Shown here one piece after another: positions 8,201 through 15,402 of a DNA stretch of 64,000 nucleotides; positions within the stretch are counted from its first letter, which is position 1; each line of letters starts with the position of its first letter. The position numbers and the translations under genes are program-made. This stretch comes from Stappia sp. WLB 29. Its GTDB lineage: Bacteria; Pseudomonadota; Alphaproteobacteria; Rhizobiales; Stappiaceae. The stretch spans positions 434,001-498,000 of the forward strand of contig NZ_JALBGD010000002.1 of NCBI RefSeq assembly GCF_023507705.1, in the 5' to 3' direction. The notes beneath the pieces are model-generated. The model was not told where the DNA came from. It searched no databases and saw only the letters and a program-made list of their open reading frames with translations.

Positions 8201-8440
8201 ATGACCAAGGTCGTCTATCACGTCGTCGAGCATGACGGCGGCTGGGCCTACCGCGTCGAGGACGTCTTTTCCGAGACCTTCGCCACGGCCGACGAGGCAC
8301 GCCTTGCCGCGGTGCAGGCCGCGCGCGAACAGACCCGGCCGGGCGATGCGGAGTGGATCGAATATCAGGACGAGACCGGCGCCTGGCATGTCGAGCAGGA
8401 GGCGGGCAACGACCGGCCGCAGACCGAGGTCGACAGCTGA
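8201..8440 (+). CDS. DUF2188-like small protein
   Basis: 79 residues: KVVYHVVEHDGGWAYRVEDV, then a helix TADEARLAAVQAAREQ and WIEYQDETGAWHVE. This is the DUF2188 pattern (beta-beta-alpha-beta, in which Trp and Tyr recur). The ATG is 28 bp after the hydrolase stop with a GGAG site. Small DUF2188 proteins often accompany stress genes in this class; the molecular role is unknown. Confidence 0.65.
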   Translation: MTKVVYHVVEHDGGWAYRVEDVFSETFATADEARLAAVQAAREQTRPGDAEWIEYQDETGAWHVEQEAGNDRPQTEVDS

Positions 8441-8501
8441 CGCCCGTTCACGCGGTCCATGGGGGCGGCAGGAGGGAGGCGGCTTCCGCCGTCCTCCACC
8501 G

Positions 8502-8813
8502 TTAGTCCTGAAGCGGATTCCGGATCGTCCCTTCCACCACCTCGCGCGGCCCGTCGGGGGAATGGCCGGAGCTCTCGCAATCTTCGACCGCGTAGAGCTT
8601 TTCGTCGCGAAAGGCGCTGGCAAAGCGCGTCGAGACGCCGTGCGAGGGCTTGCGGTCGATGTCGAGGAAATCCGGCTCGGCCTCGCTGGCGACGAGCCTT
8701 GCATCGCCGGCCGAGTCGGCGCGCACCAGAACGATGCCGCTGCCGCCGGCGCGCTCCCAGTTCGGATCCCATGCGGCGGCGATGGGCACGAGCTTGTAGA
8801 TCCTGCGGGTCAT
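8502..8813 (-). CDS. Hypothetical protein, 103 aa
   Basis: 103 residues, soluble, beginning MTRRIYKLVPIAAAWDPNWE. It has mixed beta and alpha character and acidic, Ser-rich centre. I do not recognise a named family. The start ATG at 8813 is preceded by GGGAGG; a GTG six codons upstream is possible. An EcfG-type promoter sits almost on top of the start, which would give a leaderless message. It converges with the DUF2188 gene across a 61-bp gap holding a short GGCGG-CTT-CCGCC hairpin. Confidence 0.55.
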   Translation of the reverse strand: MTRRIYKLVPIAAAWDPNWERAGGSGIVLVRADSAGDARLVASEAEPDFLDIDRKPSHGVSTRFASAFRDEKLYAVEDCESSGHSPDGPREVVEGTIRNPLQD

Positions 8814-8821
8814 GTCTGGCG

Positions 8822-8846
8822 AACCTCCCACCTTGCGTGCCGTTCC
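8822..8846 (-). promoter_or_regulatory. EcfG-type promoter, near-leaderless
   Basis: On the minus strand GGAAC (8846-8842), 16-bp spacer, GGTT (8825-8822). The -10 ends only 8 bp before the ATG at 8813, so transcription would begin at or next to the start codon. Confidence 0.45.
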
Positions 8847-8847
8847 G

Positions 8848-9189
8848 TTACTGGGTTGTCGTTTCGCCGTCCGGCGTCTGCTGCCCGGGCAGGGCGCCGG
8901 GCGGGATCACCGGGGTCTCGCCGGCATCCGGCGCCGGCTGGACGAACTCGCCATTGTTCGAAGGCGGCGGCTCCAGCACGCCCTCGCAGTCGTCCAGCAT
9001 GCCGGACAGCGTCTCGCCTTCGCCCTCCGTGCCCGGCTGGCCGGTGAGGCCCTCGCCGTCCGGATCGGGACTGAGGCGGCAGCGCTCGTCGCCCATGGCG
9101 GGCGGCTCGGCGTCCTGCTGCTGGGCGCTCGCCGGTCCGGCAAGGGCCAGCAGCGCGGCAAGGAAAAGAGGTGCGGATCTCGCTGTCAC
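8848..9189 (-). CDS. Secreted hypothetical protein
   Basis: 113 residues. A GTG start at 9189, with GGGAGG 6 bp upstream, gives a clean signal peptide (PLFLAALLALAGPASAQ). The mature part is acidic, rich in Pro/Gly/Glu/Asp, with two Cys (DERCRLSPD and LDDCEGVL) that could form one disulfide. The longer in-frame start at 9267 would spoil the signal peptide. It is preceded by a GSR promoter, back to back with that of sodC. Function unknown. Confidence 0.6.
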   Translation of the reverse strand: MTARSAPLFLAALLALAGPASAQQQDAEPPAMGDERCRLSPDPDGEGLTGQPGTEGEGETLSGMLDDCEGVLEPPPSNNGEFVQPAPDAGETPVIPPGALPGQQTPDGETTTQ

Positions 9190-9246
9190 GGGAGCCTCCC
9201 TGGTTCGGATGAGGGTTCGGACTATGGTTTGGGCGATTTCGATTCC

Positions 9247-9272
9247 AACGCCGCAAGGGCGCCGCATGTTCC
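9247..9272 (-). promoter_or_regulatory. EcfG-type promoter
   Basis: Minus strand GGAAC (9272-9268), 17-bp spacer, CGTT (9250-9247); 57 bp upstream of the GTG start at 9189. Confidence 0.65.
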
Positions 9273-9325
9273 CTGCAGGATGGCGAAGCGGGACCAGCGG
9301 GCGGAAAGCTGCGGGAAAGAAACGC

Positions 9326-9350
9326 GGAACATGCCTGCTGTTCGCTGGTT
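9326..9350 (+). promoter_or_regulatory. EcfG-type promoter for sodC
   Basis: GGAAC at 9326-9330, 16-bp spacer, GGTT at 9347-9350; 70 bp before the sodC ATG. With the promoter at 9247-9272 it forms a divergent pair. Confidence 0.65.
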
Positions 9351-9420
9351 CGTCGCAGACGGGCGGACGGCGGCCTTCGCCGTTCCGTCGCCGTCACCGC
9401 CAAATGCAGGAGATCCAGGG

Positions 9421-9933
9421 ATGAAATCTGTCATGATCGCCGCCGGCCTCATTGCCATTGCCGCGCTGCCAGCGGCCGCGCAGGATGAGGCCCGGCAGGA
9501 GGCGAGCGCCACCTTCATCGGCCAGGACGGCCAGGAGACCGGCCGCGCCACCCTCACCGGTACGTCTTCCGGCGTGCTCATCGACCTCGAGGTGAGCGGC
9601 CTTCCCGCCGGCCAGTGGGTGGCCTTCCATGTGCACGAGACCGGCACGTGCGATGCCTCCGACGGCCACAAGTCGGCCGGCGGCCACTTCAATCCGGGCG
9701 GCGCCGATCACGGCTACCTTGCGGAAAAGGGCCCGCATGCGGGCGACATGCCGAACCAGTGGGTCGACGACGCAGGCACGCTGCGGGCGCAGGTATTCAA
9801 CGCCAAGGTGACGCTGGACGGCGAGCAGGCCATTCGCGGCAAGGCGCTGATGATCCATGGCGGCAAGGACGACTATTCCAGCCAGCCGACCGGCGATGCC
9901 GGCGACCGGCGGGCCTGCGCCGTCATCGAATAA
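9421..9933 (+). CDS. sodC: Periplasmic Cu/Zn superoxide dismutase
   Basis: 170 residues with a signal peptide (cut after LPAAAQ, about residue 21). Metal ligands are all visible: Cu His70, His72, bridging His89 and His146 (LMIHGGKDDY); Zn His97, His106 and Asp109 (GPHAGDMPN). The disulfide pair is Cys77 and Cys166. It removes superoxide in the periplasm. The ATG at 9421 is chosen for the signal peptide. The GSR promoter 70 bp upstream fits an oxidative-stress role. Confidence 0.93.
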   Translation: MKSVMIAAGLIAIAALPAAAQDEARQEASATFIGQDGQETGRATLTGTSSGVLIDLEVSGLPAGQWVAFHVHETGTCDASDGHKSAGGHFNPGGADHGYLAEKGPHAGDMPNQWVDDAGTLRAQVFNAKVTLDGEQAIRGKALMIHGGKDDYSSQPTGDAGDRRACAVIE

Positions 9934-9953
9934 GGTCAGGCAACCCGGTCCGG

Positions 9954-9975
9954 CGGCGGCGGAGTGCTGCCGCCG
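9954..9975 (+). terminator. Hairpin between convergent genes
   Basis: CGGCGGC (9954-9960) pairs with GCCGCCG (9969-9975) around an 8-nt loop, between sodC and the convergent 87-residue gene. No T-run. Confidence 0.35.
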
Positions 9976-9988
9976 AACTGCCTTCGTC

Positions 9989-10252
9989 TCATGTCCGGCG
10001 CTGCTCCAGGCCGGCCTCGACCCGTTCCAGCAGCAGCTTGATCTCGCGCGCTGCCGCCGCTTCCACGGCAAAGGCGGCCTGCGGCACCGCGCCGGGATCC
10101 TCCTGCTGGTCGGCAAGCTCCCGCCGCGCCTCCAGTTGCGCGCGCAGGTCCTGCGCTCCGCCCTGGGCGATCAGGTGGCGCAGGACGATCTCCAGCGCAT
10201 CGCGCAATCCGTTGAGACGGCCTTCCAGTTCGAACGGTTCCAGCTGCGACAT
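9989..10252 (-). CDS. Hypothetical helical protein, 87 aa
   Basis: 87 residues, almost entirely charged helix (Glu/Arg/Leu/Ala heptad-like), likely a coiled coil; no membrane segment. It lies 6 bp downstream of the gene ending at 10259 and is probably co-transcribed with it. No family recognised. Confidence 0.5.
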   Translation of the reverse strand: MSQLEPFELEGRLNGLRDALEIVLRHLIAQGGAQDLRAQLEARRELADQQEDPGAVPQAAFAVEAAAAREIKLLLERVEAGLEQRRT

Positions 10253-10258
10253 GGCGGC

Positions 10259-10585
10259 TCACCTTTGTACGATGTCGGTTGCGCCGGCGCTGCGGAAGGC
10301 CTTTTCCGCTTGGGCGCCGTTCGCGTCCTTCAACTGGACGGAGACCTCGATGGGCCCGCCCAGCGCCGGCTCGAAGGCGGAGCCTTCGTCCGGATTGGCG
10401 GCGGCGTCCGCTCCGGAGGCCTTCGTGCCGGCGCTGTTGGCTTGACGGGCCGCACCGACCGAGATGGCAGAGCGGTCGATGCCGTGCTCCTGGACGAGGT
10501 GTTCCACGGCGCGCTCGGCGTCGCCGCGCGTGGCGAAGCACCCGGTGATGCGCGAATGGCTGTCATTGGCTGCGTGATGGGTCAC
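10259..10585 (-). CDS. Hypothetical YflT-like stress protein
   Basis: 108 residues. HSRITGCFATRGDAERAVEH followed by GIDRSAISV resembles the beta-alpha-beta start of YflT/general-stress 17M-like domains; the second half has EVSVQLKDANGAQAEKAFRS, another beta-alpha unit. Similarity is weak and judged by eye. The GTG start at 10585 has AAGGAGAG 6 bp upstream. Its GSR promoter lies 139 bp upstream, beyond three strong hairpins, so the message has an unusually structured leader. Confidence 0.5.
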   Translation of the reverse strand: MTHHAANDSHSRITGCFATRGDAERAVEHLVQEHGIDRSAISVGAARQANSAGTKASGADAAANPDEGSAFEPALGGPIEVSVQLKDANGAQAEKAFRSAGATDIVQR

Positions 10586-10620
10586 GGCATCTCTCCTTGC
10601 TGGCGGTCGGGCAGGGGTTT

Positions 10621-10712
10621 CGGCACCGAACCGTGCCGGGGCCGCAGGCGGAAGGCCCATGATCCGCAACGGGCCTTCCGCCCGTTGCGGCCTGCCGCTG
10701 TCGCGGCAGGCC
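10621..10712 (-). promoter_or_regulatory. Structured 5' leader with three hairpins
   Basis: Between the GSR promoter (10724-10748) and the GTG start (10585) lie three near-perfect stems: 10689-10712 (GGCCTGCCGC/GCGGCAGGCC, 4-nt loop), 10665-10689 (10 bp, 5-nt loop) and 10621-10638 (CGGCAC/GTGCCG). No T-run follows any of them. They could be a regulatory leader or a terminator of mgtC that the promoter happens to precede. Confidence 0.5.
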
Positions 10713-10723
10713 ACAGTGTTCCA

Positions 10724-10748
10724 AACCCTTGACCGGCAATCCTGTTCC
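10724..10748 (-). promoter_or_regulatory. EcfG-type promoter
   Basis: Minus strand GGAAC (10748-10744), 16-bp spacer, GGTT (10727-10724). It sits just after the mgtC stop and points to the gene at 10585. Confidence 0.55.
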
Positions 10749-10767
10749 ACGCCCCTGCCACAGCGGT

Positions 10768-11202
10768 TCAATCCCGGTCTTCTCCGTTCAGGCCGGCGAG
10801 AAGCCACAGGCCGAGCAGATTGATGAGGCTGAGCAGGATGGCGACGTTGACGCGGCCGAGGCCTACGGCGAGGCCGATAGCGCCGGCGTTCCAGATACTG
10901 GCCGCGGTGGCGAGCCCGCGCACGTCGCGCCCGCGCTTGATGATCGCGCCGCCGCCAATGAAGCCGATGCCGGTGACCACGCCCTGCAGAACGCGGGCCC
11001 TGGCTTCCGTGTCGTCCGCACCGAAGTCGATGATCAGCGCGAAACCGCAGGACGCCATCGCCACGATGGGCAAGGTGCGGAAACCGGGGCTGTGCGGCCC
11101 CCGGCCGCGTTCCCAGCCGATCGGCAGGGCAAGAAGGAAGGCGGTGACGACGAACTGGAGATCGTGAAACAGGAGATCGATGTCGAGCCCGAGATCCGCC
11201 AT
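10768..11202 (-). CDS. MgtC/SapB family membrane protein
   Basis: 144 residues with four to five helices. The MgtC core is clear: LALPIGWERGR, then GVVTGIGFIGGGAIIKRG and LATAASIWNAGAIGLAVG. MgtC proteins are inner-membrane modulators linked to magnesium limitation, acid and phosphate homeostasis. It follows the 88-residue gene by 43 bp and is probably in one operon with it, hence likely under the same stress promoter. The start ATG at 11202 opens directly with family sequence. Confidence 0.85.
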   Translation of the reverse strand: MADLGLDIDLLFHDLQFVVTAFLLALPIGWERGRGPHSPGFRTLPIVAMASCGFALIIDFGADDTEARARVLQGVVTGIGFIGGGAIIKRGRDVRGLATAASIWNAGAIGLAVGLGRVNVAILLSLINLLGLWLLAGLNGEDRD

Positions 11203-11245
11203 TCGCCCGTTTCCTCTTGTCGTCCCGAGTTGCGCCCGCGCCCGC

Positions 11246-11512
11246 TCATCCGTCCCCGTGCACGAACTTGTTGAAGCGGCTCGTTTCGCCGTCCTCGGTT
11301 TCCTCCTGGTAGAGGAAGGTCAGCCCGTTCCTGTCGAAGATCTCGAAGAACTCGTCCCAGCCGATTTCCTCCAGCCGTTCTTCTGGCTTGCCGAAATCGA
11401 TCCTGAGGATGCCGCCGGGCTCCTCGCTGCGCACGCGCGCGGGCCGGCCGCCCCGGGTCTCGGCCCATGTGCGGATCGTGTCGTGATCGGTGGTTCTGGT
11501 CGCTGATCCCAT
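11246..11512 (-). CDS. Small conserved protein (often mislabelled glucan branching enzyme)
   Basis: 88 residues: [46 protein letters not shown] and LYQEE. I recognise this as the short soluble alphaproteobacterial family that databases often mis-annotate as 1,4-alpha-glucan branching enzyme; nothing in it resembles that enzyme. The ATG at 11512 has GGAG 8 bp upstream. One arm of a palindromic GSR promoter lies about 43 bp upstream. It probably leads the mgtC operon. Confidence 0.7.
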   Translation of the reverse strand: MGSATRTTDHDTIRTWAETRGGRPARVRSEEPGGILRIDFGKPEERLEEIGWDEFFEIFDRNGLTFLYQEETEDGETSRFNKFVHGDG

Positions 11513-11552
11513 GGTTTTTCTCCGCTTCGGACAGGGAAAGAATGCTCGGGAT

Positions 11553-11579
11553 GGAACAAGCGGCAGGCCCAGGTGTTCC
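11553..11579. promoter_or_regulatory. Palindromic bidirectional EcfG-type promoter
   Basis: GGAACA at 11553-11558 and its inverted copy TGTTCC at 11574-11579. Read on plus: GGAAC-N16-TGTT (11553-11577). Read on minus: GGAAC-N16-TGTT (11579-11555). It can serve the minus-strand gene at 11512 and, on plus, the ECF sigma gene at 11753. Confidence 0.6.
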
Positions 11580-11669
11580 GTAGATACGCGGACTTTGCGG
11601 AAAAAGCTGCCGGGCCGGCATCGAGACCTGTCGGAACTGCCTGGGGCGCACAGAAAGAGCGGCGGATCG

Positions 11670-11694
11670 GGAACCTTGCCGCTCACGAAAAGTT
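11670..11694 (+). promoter_or_regulatory. EcfG-type promoter for the ECF sigma gene
   Basis: GGAAC at 11670-11674, 16-bp spacer, AGTT at 11691-11694; 58 bp before the ATG at 11753. Confidence 0.5.
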
Positions 11695-11752
11695 GAGTCC
11701 GTGTACGGGGTATCGGGGGCCAGCCAGATCTTGCAGTCGAGGAGGAGCCCCG

Positions 11753-12328
11753 ATGCCGGGAATACGCACACGCGCCCGTCTAAGCGGTCCGCAATCCGAG
11801 ATCGTCCACCTGATCCCCGCCCTGCGTGCCTTCGCAAGGACGTTCTACCGGGAACCGACCCATGCCGACGACCTGGTCCAGGAGACCCTGACGCGCGCGC
11901 TTACCAGCATTCATCAGTTCCGTCCGGGTACCAGCATGAAGTCGTGGCTGTTCACGATCATGCGCAACGCGTTCTACACCAAGATCAAGATCGACATGCG
12001 CGAGGCACCGGGGGCGGTCGACTGCGTGTCCCTGCGCCCGGCCGCCGACCCGACGCAGGAATGGTCGTGCCGCGGGCACGAGATCGCCGCAGCGATCGAT
12101 CGTCTTCCCGAGCAGCAGCGCGAGGTCCTGGTTCTCATCGGCCTGCGCGGCGTCTCCTACGAGGAAGCGACGGAAATCTGCGGCTGCGCGATGGGCACGA
12201 TCAAGAGCCGGCTCAACAGGGCCCGCCACCGGCTGCTGGAAGAGCTGGGGGAGGGCTCGCCGAATTCCTCCGTAGAGCGCGATGCCGACCATCCGGTCGC
12301 CTCCATCCAGACCTTGCGGGCGGGCTGA
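11753..12328 (+). CDS. ECF sigma factor, EcfG-like
   Basis: 191 residues. Region 2 ([20 protein letters not shown], then [16 protein letters not shown]) and region 4 ([20 protein letters not shown], then [16 protein letters not shown]) follow the EcfG/RpoE pattern, including the EICGC-GTIKSR helix-turn-helix. It departs more from consensus than the two ecfG copies at 57.4 and 62.5 kb, for example [10 protein letters not shown] for GASGFSYEEA. ATG at 11753 with GGAGGAG 6 bp upstream. No NepR gene is adjacent. GSR-type promoters upstream suggest it is part of the cascade. The mscS gene follows 42 bp downstream. Confidence 0.85.
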   Translation: MPGIRTRARLSGPQSEIVHLIPALRAFARTFYREPTHADDLVQETLTRALTSIHQFRPGTSMKSWLFTIMRNAFYTKIKIDMREAPGAVDCVSLRPAADPTQEWSCRGHEIAAAIDRLPEQQREVLVLIGLRGVSYEEATEICGCAMGTIKSRLNRARHRLLEELGEGSPNSSVERDADHPVASIQTLRAG

Positions 12329-12337
12329 GGGGCTTGG

Positions 12338-12362
12338 GGAACCTGTCGTGCCCGTCTCCGTT
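12338..12362 (+). promoter_or_regulatory. EcfG-type promoter for mscS, near-leaderless
   Basis: GGAAC at 12338-12342, 16-bp spacer, CGTT at 12359-12362 (perfect match). It ends 8 bp before the ATG at 12371, so a transcript would start at or beside that codon. Confidence 0.65.
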
Positions 12363-12370
12363 CGCATGTC

Positions 12371-13453
12371 ATGACCTTTTATATGGAGCGCCTCGAGAGC
12401 CTGTTCGACCGGCCGGACGTGGTCGGCATCGCCCTGTTCGCGGGCGCGTTGCTGGCCGGGCTTGTGGTGCAGCGGCTCGTCTTCCGCTCGCTGACCTATC
12501 TCGTCTCCGACAAGGACCTGGTGTGGCGGTCCATCGTCTCGCGCACCCGCCGGCCGAGCCAGCTTGCGGTGCTCGCCCTGGCGCTGGTCATCGCCTCCTC
12601 GCTCGCCCCGCTGTCGGCGCGCCAGGCGGATGTGGTCCAGCATCTGTTGACGGTCTGCCTCATCCTGCTGGCCGGCTGGGTGGCGCGCACCGCCATCAAC
12701 ATCTGGCTCGTCCTCTACCTGCGCCGGTTCAAGCTGGATGCGGAGGACAATCTTCTCGCCCGCAAGCATGTCACCCAGACGCGCATCCTGCAGCGTGTCG
12801 CCAATGTGTTGATCGTTGCCATCGTCGTGTCCTGGGTGATGATGACCTGCGAGCCGATCCGCCAATACGGCGTCAGCCTGCTCGCCTCTGCGGGCGCGGC
12901 CGGCCTGGTGGCGGGCCTCGCCCTGCAGCCGGTGCTGAAGAACCTGTTCGCCGGCATCCAGCTGGCGATCACCCAGCCGATCCGCATCGACGATGCGCTG
13001 CTGGTGGAGGGCGAGTGGGGGCGGGTCGAGGAAATCACCTCCACCTATGTCGTGCTGAAGATCTGGGACTGGCGCCGGCTGGTCCTGCCGCTCAGCTATT
13101 TCATCGAGAAGCCGTTCCAGAACTGGACGCGCGAGACCGCCTCGCTGATCGGCTCGGTGACGATCTTCCTCGACTTCACCATTCCCGTTCAGGCGGTGCG
13201 GGAGAAGGTGGAGGAAATCGCCGCGGCCTCGCCGCTGTGGGACCGGCAGGTCGTCAACGTCGCGGTGGTCGACTTCCGCGAGGAGGTCATGGAGATCCGC
13301 ATCCTCGTCTCGGCCAGCGATGCCGGGCGCGCCTTCGACCTGCGCTGCGAGGTGCGCGAGAAGCTCATCGACCATATCCGTGAAACCTTCCCGCAGGCCT
13401 TGCCGCGCACCCGCGCGGAGGTCGCGGCCGTGCCGGAACGGCGCAGCGCGTAA
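12371..13453 (+). CDS. MscS-family mechanosensitive channel
   Basis: 360 residues. Four N-terminal helices, then the pore region SAGAAGLVAGLALQPVLKNL, FAGIQLAITQPIRIDD and the MscS beta-domain VEEITSTYVVLKIWDWRRLV. It releases solutes during osmotic downshock. The ATG at 12371 lies immediately after a perfect GSR promoter and lacks a ribosome site; an in-frame ATG at 12383 is the alternative start. Osmotic control by the stress sigma factor is a good functional match. Confidence 0.88.
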   Translation: MTFYMERLESLFDRPDVVGIALFAGALLAGLVVQRLVFRSLTYLVSDKDLVWRSIVSRTRRPSQLAVLALALVIASSLAPLSARQADVVQHLLTVCLILLAGWVARTAINIWLVLYLRRFKLDAEDNLLARKHVTQTRILQRVANVLIVAIVVSWVMMTCEPIRQYGVSLLASAGAAGLVAGLALQPVLKNLFAGIQLAITQPIRIDDALLVEGEWGRVEEITSTYVVLKIWDWRRLVLPLSYFIEKPFQNWTRETASLIGSVTIFLDFTIPVQAVREKVEEIAAASPLWDRQVVNVAVVDFREEVMEIRILVSASDAGRAFDLRCEVREKLIDHIRETFPQALPRTRAEVAAVPERRSA

Positions 13454-13574
13454 GGCGCGCCTCATGGCGGCTGCCGCCGCGGCAGGGAACGTTTTCCTGT
13501 CTCGCGACTTATCCCTAGAGGCAGGCGCCATCCGGGCGCATGCCCGATCGCACACAGCAGGAGGACAGAACCAG

Positions 13575-13796
13575 ATGGCCAACGCAAGCAAGAAGCACAT
13601 GGGCGCCGGTTCGCAGGGCAAGGGCAGCGGCAGCGGCGCGCGCACCATCGCCGACAAGGACGTCCTCGGCGACAACATGACCCTTTCCAACCGCGACAAG
13701 TCCCGCCACGGCAAGGAGCGCGGCCTCGACAGCAAGGGTGTGCAGAACGACCAGCGGCAGGATCACGAGTCCAACCGGATCGTGCGGGACAGCTGA
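13575..13796 (+). CDS. Small hydrophilic hypothetical protein
   Basis: 73 residues, Lys/Asp/Ser/Gly-rich, no hydrophobic core, probably disordered: MANASKKHMGAGSQGKG, then KDVLGDNMTLSNRDKSRH. ATG with GGAGGA 10 bp upstream. A loose promoter-like GGAAC-N16-ACTT lies at 13486-13510, weaker than the others. It resembles the small stress-associated hydrophilic proteins of Rhizobiales; function unknown. Confidence 0.5.
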   Translation: MANASKKHMGAGSQGKGSGSGARTIADKDVLGDNMTLSNRDKSRHGKERGLDSKGVQNDQRQDHESNRIVRDS

Positions 13797-13892
13797 CGCT
13801 TGTCCGTCGCATCGCGGAAGAGGGAGCGCGGCGCGCGCCCCCTTCCCCTGATGTTCCCCGTCTTGATGTTTCAAGGCAACAGCGGCACCCGG

Positions 13893-15401
13893 ATGACACG
13901 CACAGACACCTTTTCCGACCCTTCCCCGATCATCGATACCGACCGCAATGCCTGGCGGGTGGCGCGGGCGGACCGTCTCGCCTTCCTGGTGGACGGCGAC
14001 GCCTATTACCGCCAGGTCGAGGCTGCCTTGATGCAGGCACGCCGCTCTATCTGGATCGTCGGCTGGGACTTCGATCCCGAGATCCGCCTGCAGCCGCAGA
14101 ACGAGGGCGCGATGACGCTCGGCGAATTGCTGCGCTCGCGGGTCGAGGCGCTGCCGGATCTCGACGTGCGCATCCTCGTGTGGGGCGAGGGGCCGGTCTA
14201 TTCCAGCGGCCGCATCCCGGTGCTGCAGGACACCCAGTGGTGCGAGCATCCGCGCATCGCGCTGCATTACGATTTCGAGCATCCCTTGCGCGCCTCCCAT
14301 CACCAGAAGCTGCTGGTGATCGACGAGGAACTCGCCTTCGTCGGCGGCATCGACCTGACCTCGCAGCGTTGGGACACGTCCGATCACGTGGCGCAGAACC
14401 CGCTGCGCTGCCGGCCGAACGGCGATCCTTACGGACCCGTGCACGACATCCAGGTGGCGCTGTCGGGCGAGGGCGCGCGCGTCGTTGCGGATGTTGTACG
14501 CCGGCGCTGGGGGCGGGCGGTCCCGGACGAGCTTCCCTCCGCCGAGGCGCCGGGTGAGACCTGGCCGGACGAACTGGAGCCCGACCTTACGGGGTGCGAC
14601 ATCGCCATCGCCCTGGCCGAGGCCGGCGGCAGCGACCACAAGCGGCGCACGGATCCGATCCAGCTTACCTGCGACGCCATCGATGCGGCGCGCGAGAGCA
14701 TCTATATCGAGACCCAGTATCTCGTATCGACGCGGGTGGTCCGGCATCTGACCGCGCGCCTGCGCGAGCCGGGCGGGCCGGAAGTGGTGATCCTCGTCAC
14801 CCGCGACACGCGCGGCCTTCTCGAGCAGTGGACGATGGGCTACGGCCGCACCCTGGCGATCCGCCGGCTGATGCGGGCCAACGGCGAGGGCCGGCTGCGC
14901 ATCGCCTATGCGGTCGTTCCCGACGGCGAGGGCGGCGAGCAGGAAGTGCTCATCCACGCCAAGCTGGTGATCGTCGACGACCGCTTCGTGCGCGTCGGCT
15001 CGTCGAACCTCAACAACCGCTCGGAAGGTTTCGACACGGAATGCGACCTGGCGGTCGAGGCCCCGAGCGCGGGAGAGGGCGCGGGGGAGGGCGAGGCCTG
15101 CCGGCAGGCGATCGTGCGCTTGCGCAATTCTCTGCTGGCCGAGCATCTCGACGCCGATCCGGCTGCGGTCGAACGGGTGATCGCGCGCACCGGTTCGCTT
15201 ACGGCCGTCATCGACGAGCTCAACGTCAACGAACGCGGCCTGCGGCCTTACCGGGTCAATCCGCGCAAGCGCGCCGGCCTGCTGCATCTGGGCTCGGGCA
15301 TCGTCGATCCGAAACGGCGCTACTGGCCGCTGCAGCGCTTCCGCGAAGTCGGCAGCTTTGCCGCCGCGCGCCTCACCGGGATGTTGAAGGCGTGGTTCTA
15401 G
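13893..15401 (+). CDS. Phospholipase D family protein
   Basis: About 502 residues with two HKD half-sites: HHQKLLVIDEELAFVGGIDL near residue 135 and HAKLVIVDDRFVRVGSSNLN near 350, each H-x-K-x4-D. This is the long bacterial PLD/cardiolipin-synthase-like form without membrane helices. The ATG at 13893 is chosen because the preceding 31 codons look non-coding; the ribosome site is weak and starts at 13851 or 13866 are possible. It is followed after 1 bp by an endonuclease/phosphatase gene, a pairing that implies a phospholipid-processing unit. It should hydrolyse or exchange phosphodiester head groups. Confidence 0.85.
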   Translation: MTRTDTFSDPSPIIDTDRNAWRVARADRLAFLVDGDAYYRQVEAALMQARRSIWIVGWDFDPEIRLQPQNEGAMTLGELLRSRVEALPDLDVRILVWGEGPVYSSGRIPVLQDTQWCEHPRIALHYDFEHPLRASHHQKLLVIDEELAFVGGIDLTSQRWDTSDHVAQNPLRCRPNGDPYGPVHDIQVALSGEGARVVADVVRRRWGRAVPDELPSAEAPGETWPDELEPDLTGCDIAIALAEAGGSDHKRRTDPIQLTCDAIDAARESIYIETQYLVSTRVVRHLTARLREPGGPEVVILVTRDTRGLLEQWTMGYGRTLAIRRLMRANGEGRLRIAYAVVPDGEGGEQEVLIHAKLVIVDDRFVRVGSSNLNNRSEGFDTECDLAVEAPSAGEGAGEGEACRQAIVRLRNSLLAEHLDADPAAVERVIARTGSLTAVIDELNVNERGLRPYRVNPRKRAGLLHLGSGIVDPKRRYWPLQRFREVGSFAAARLTGMLKAWF

Positions 15402-15402
15402 C

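Noticed and set aside
10667-10712. Intrinsic terminator of mgtC
   Set aside because: Stems are strong, but no T-run follows in either direction and a promoter for the next gene lies upstream, so it is described as a structured leader instead.
11246-11512. 1,4-alpha-glucan branching enzyme
   Set aside because: This 88-residue protein lacks the GH13 fold entirely; the name is a known type of propagated mis-annotation.
13486-13510. EcfG-like GGAAC-N16-ACTT before the 73-residue protein gene
   Set aside because: The -10 lacks the GTT core, so it was not listed as a promoter, only mentioned as a weak possibility.
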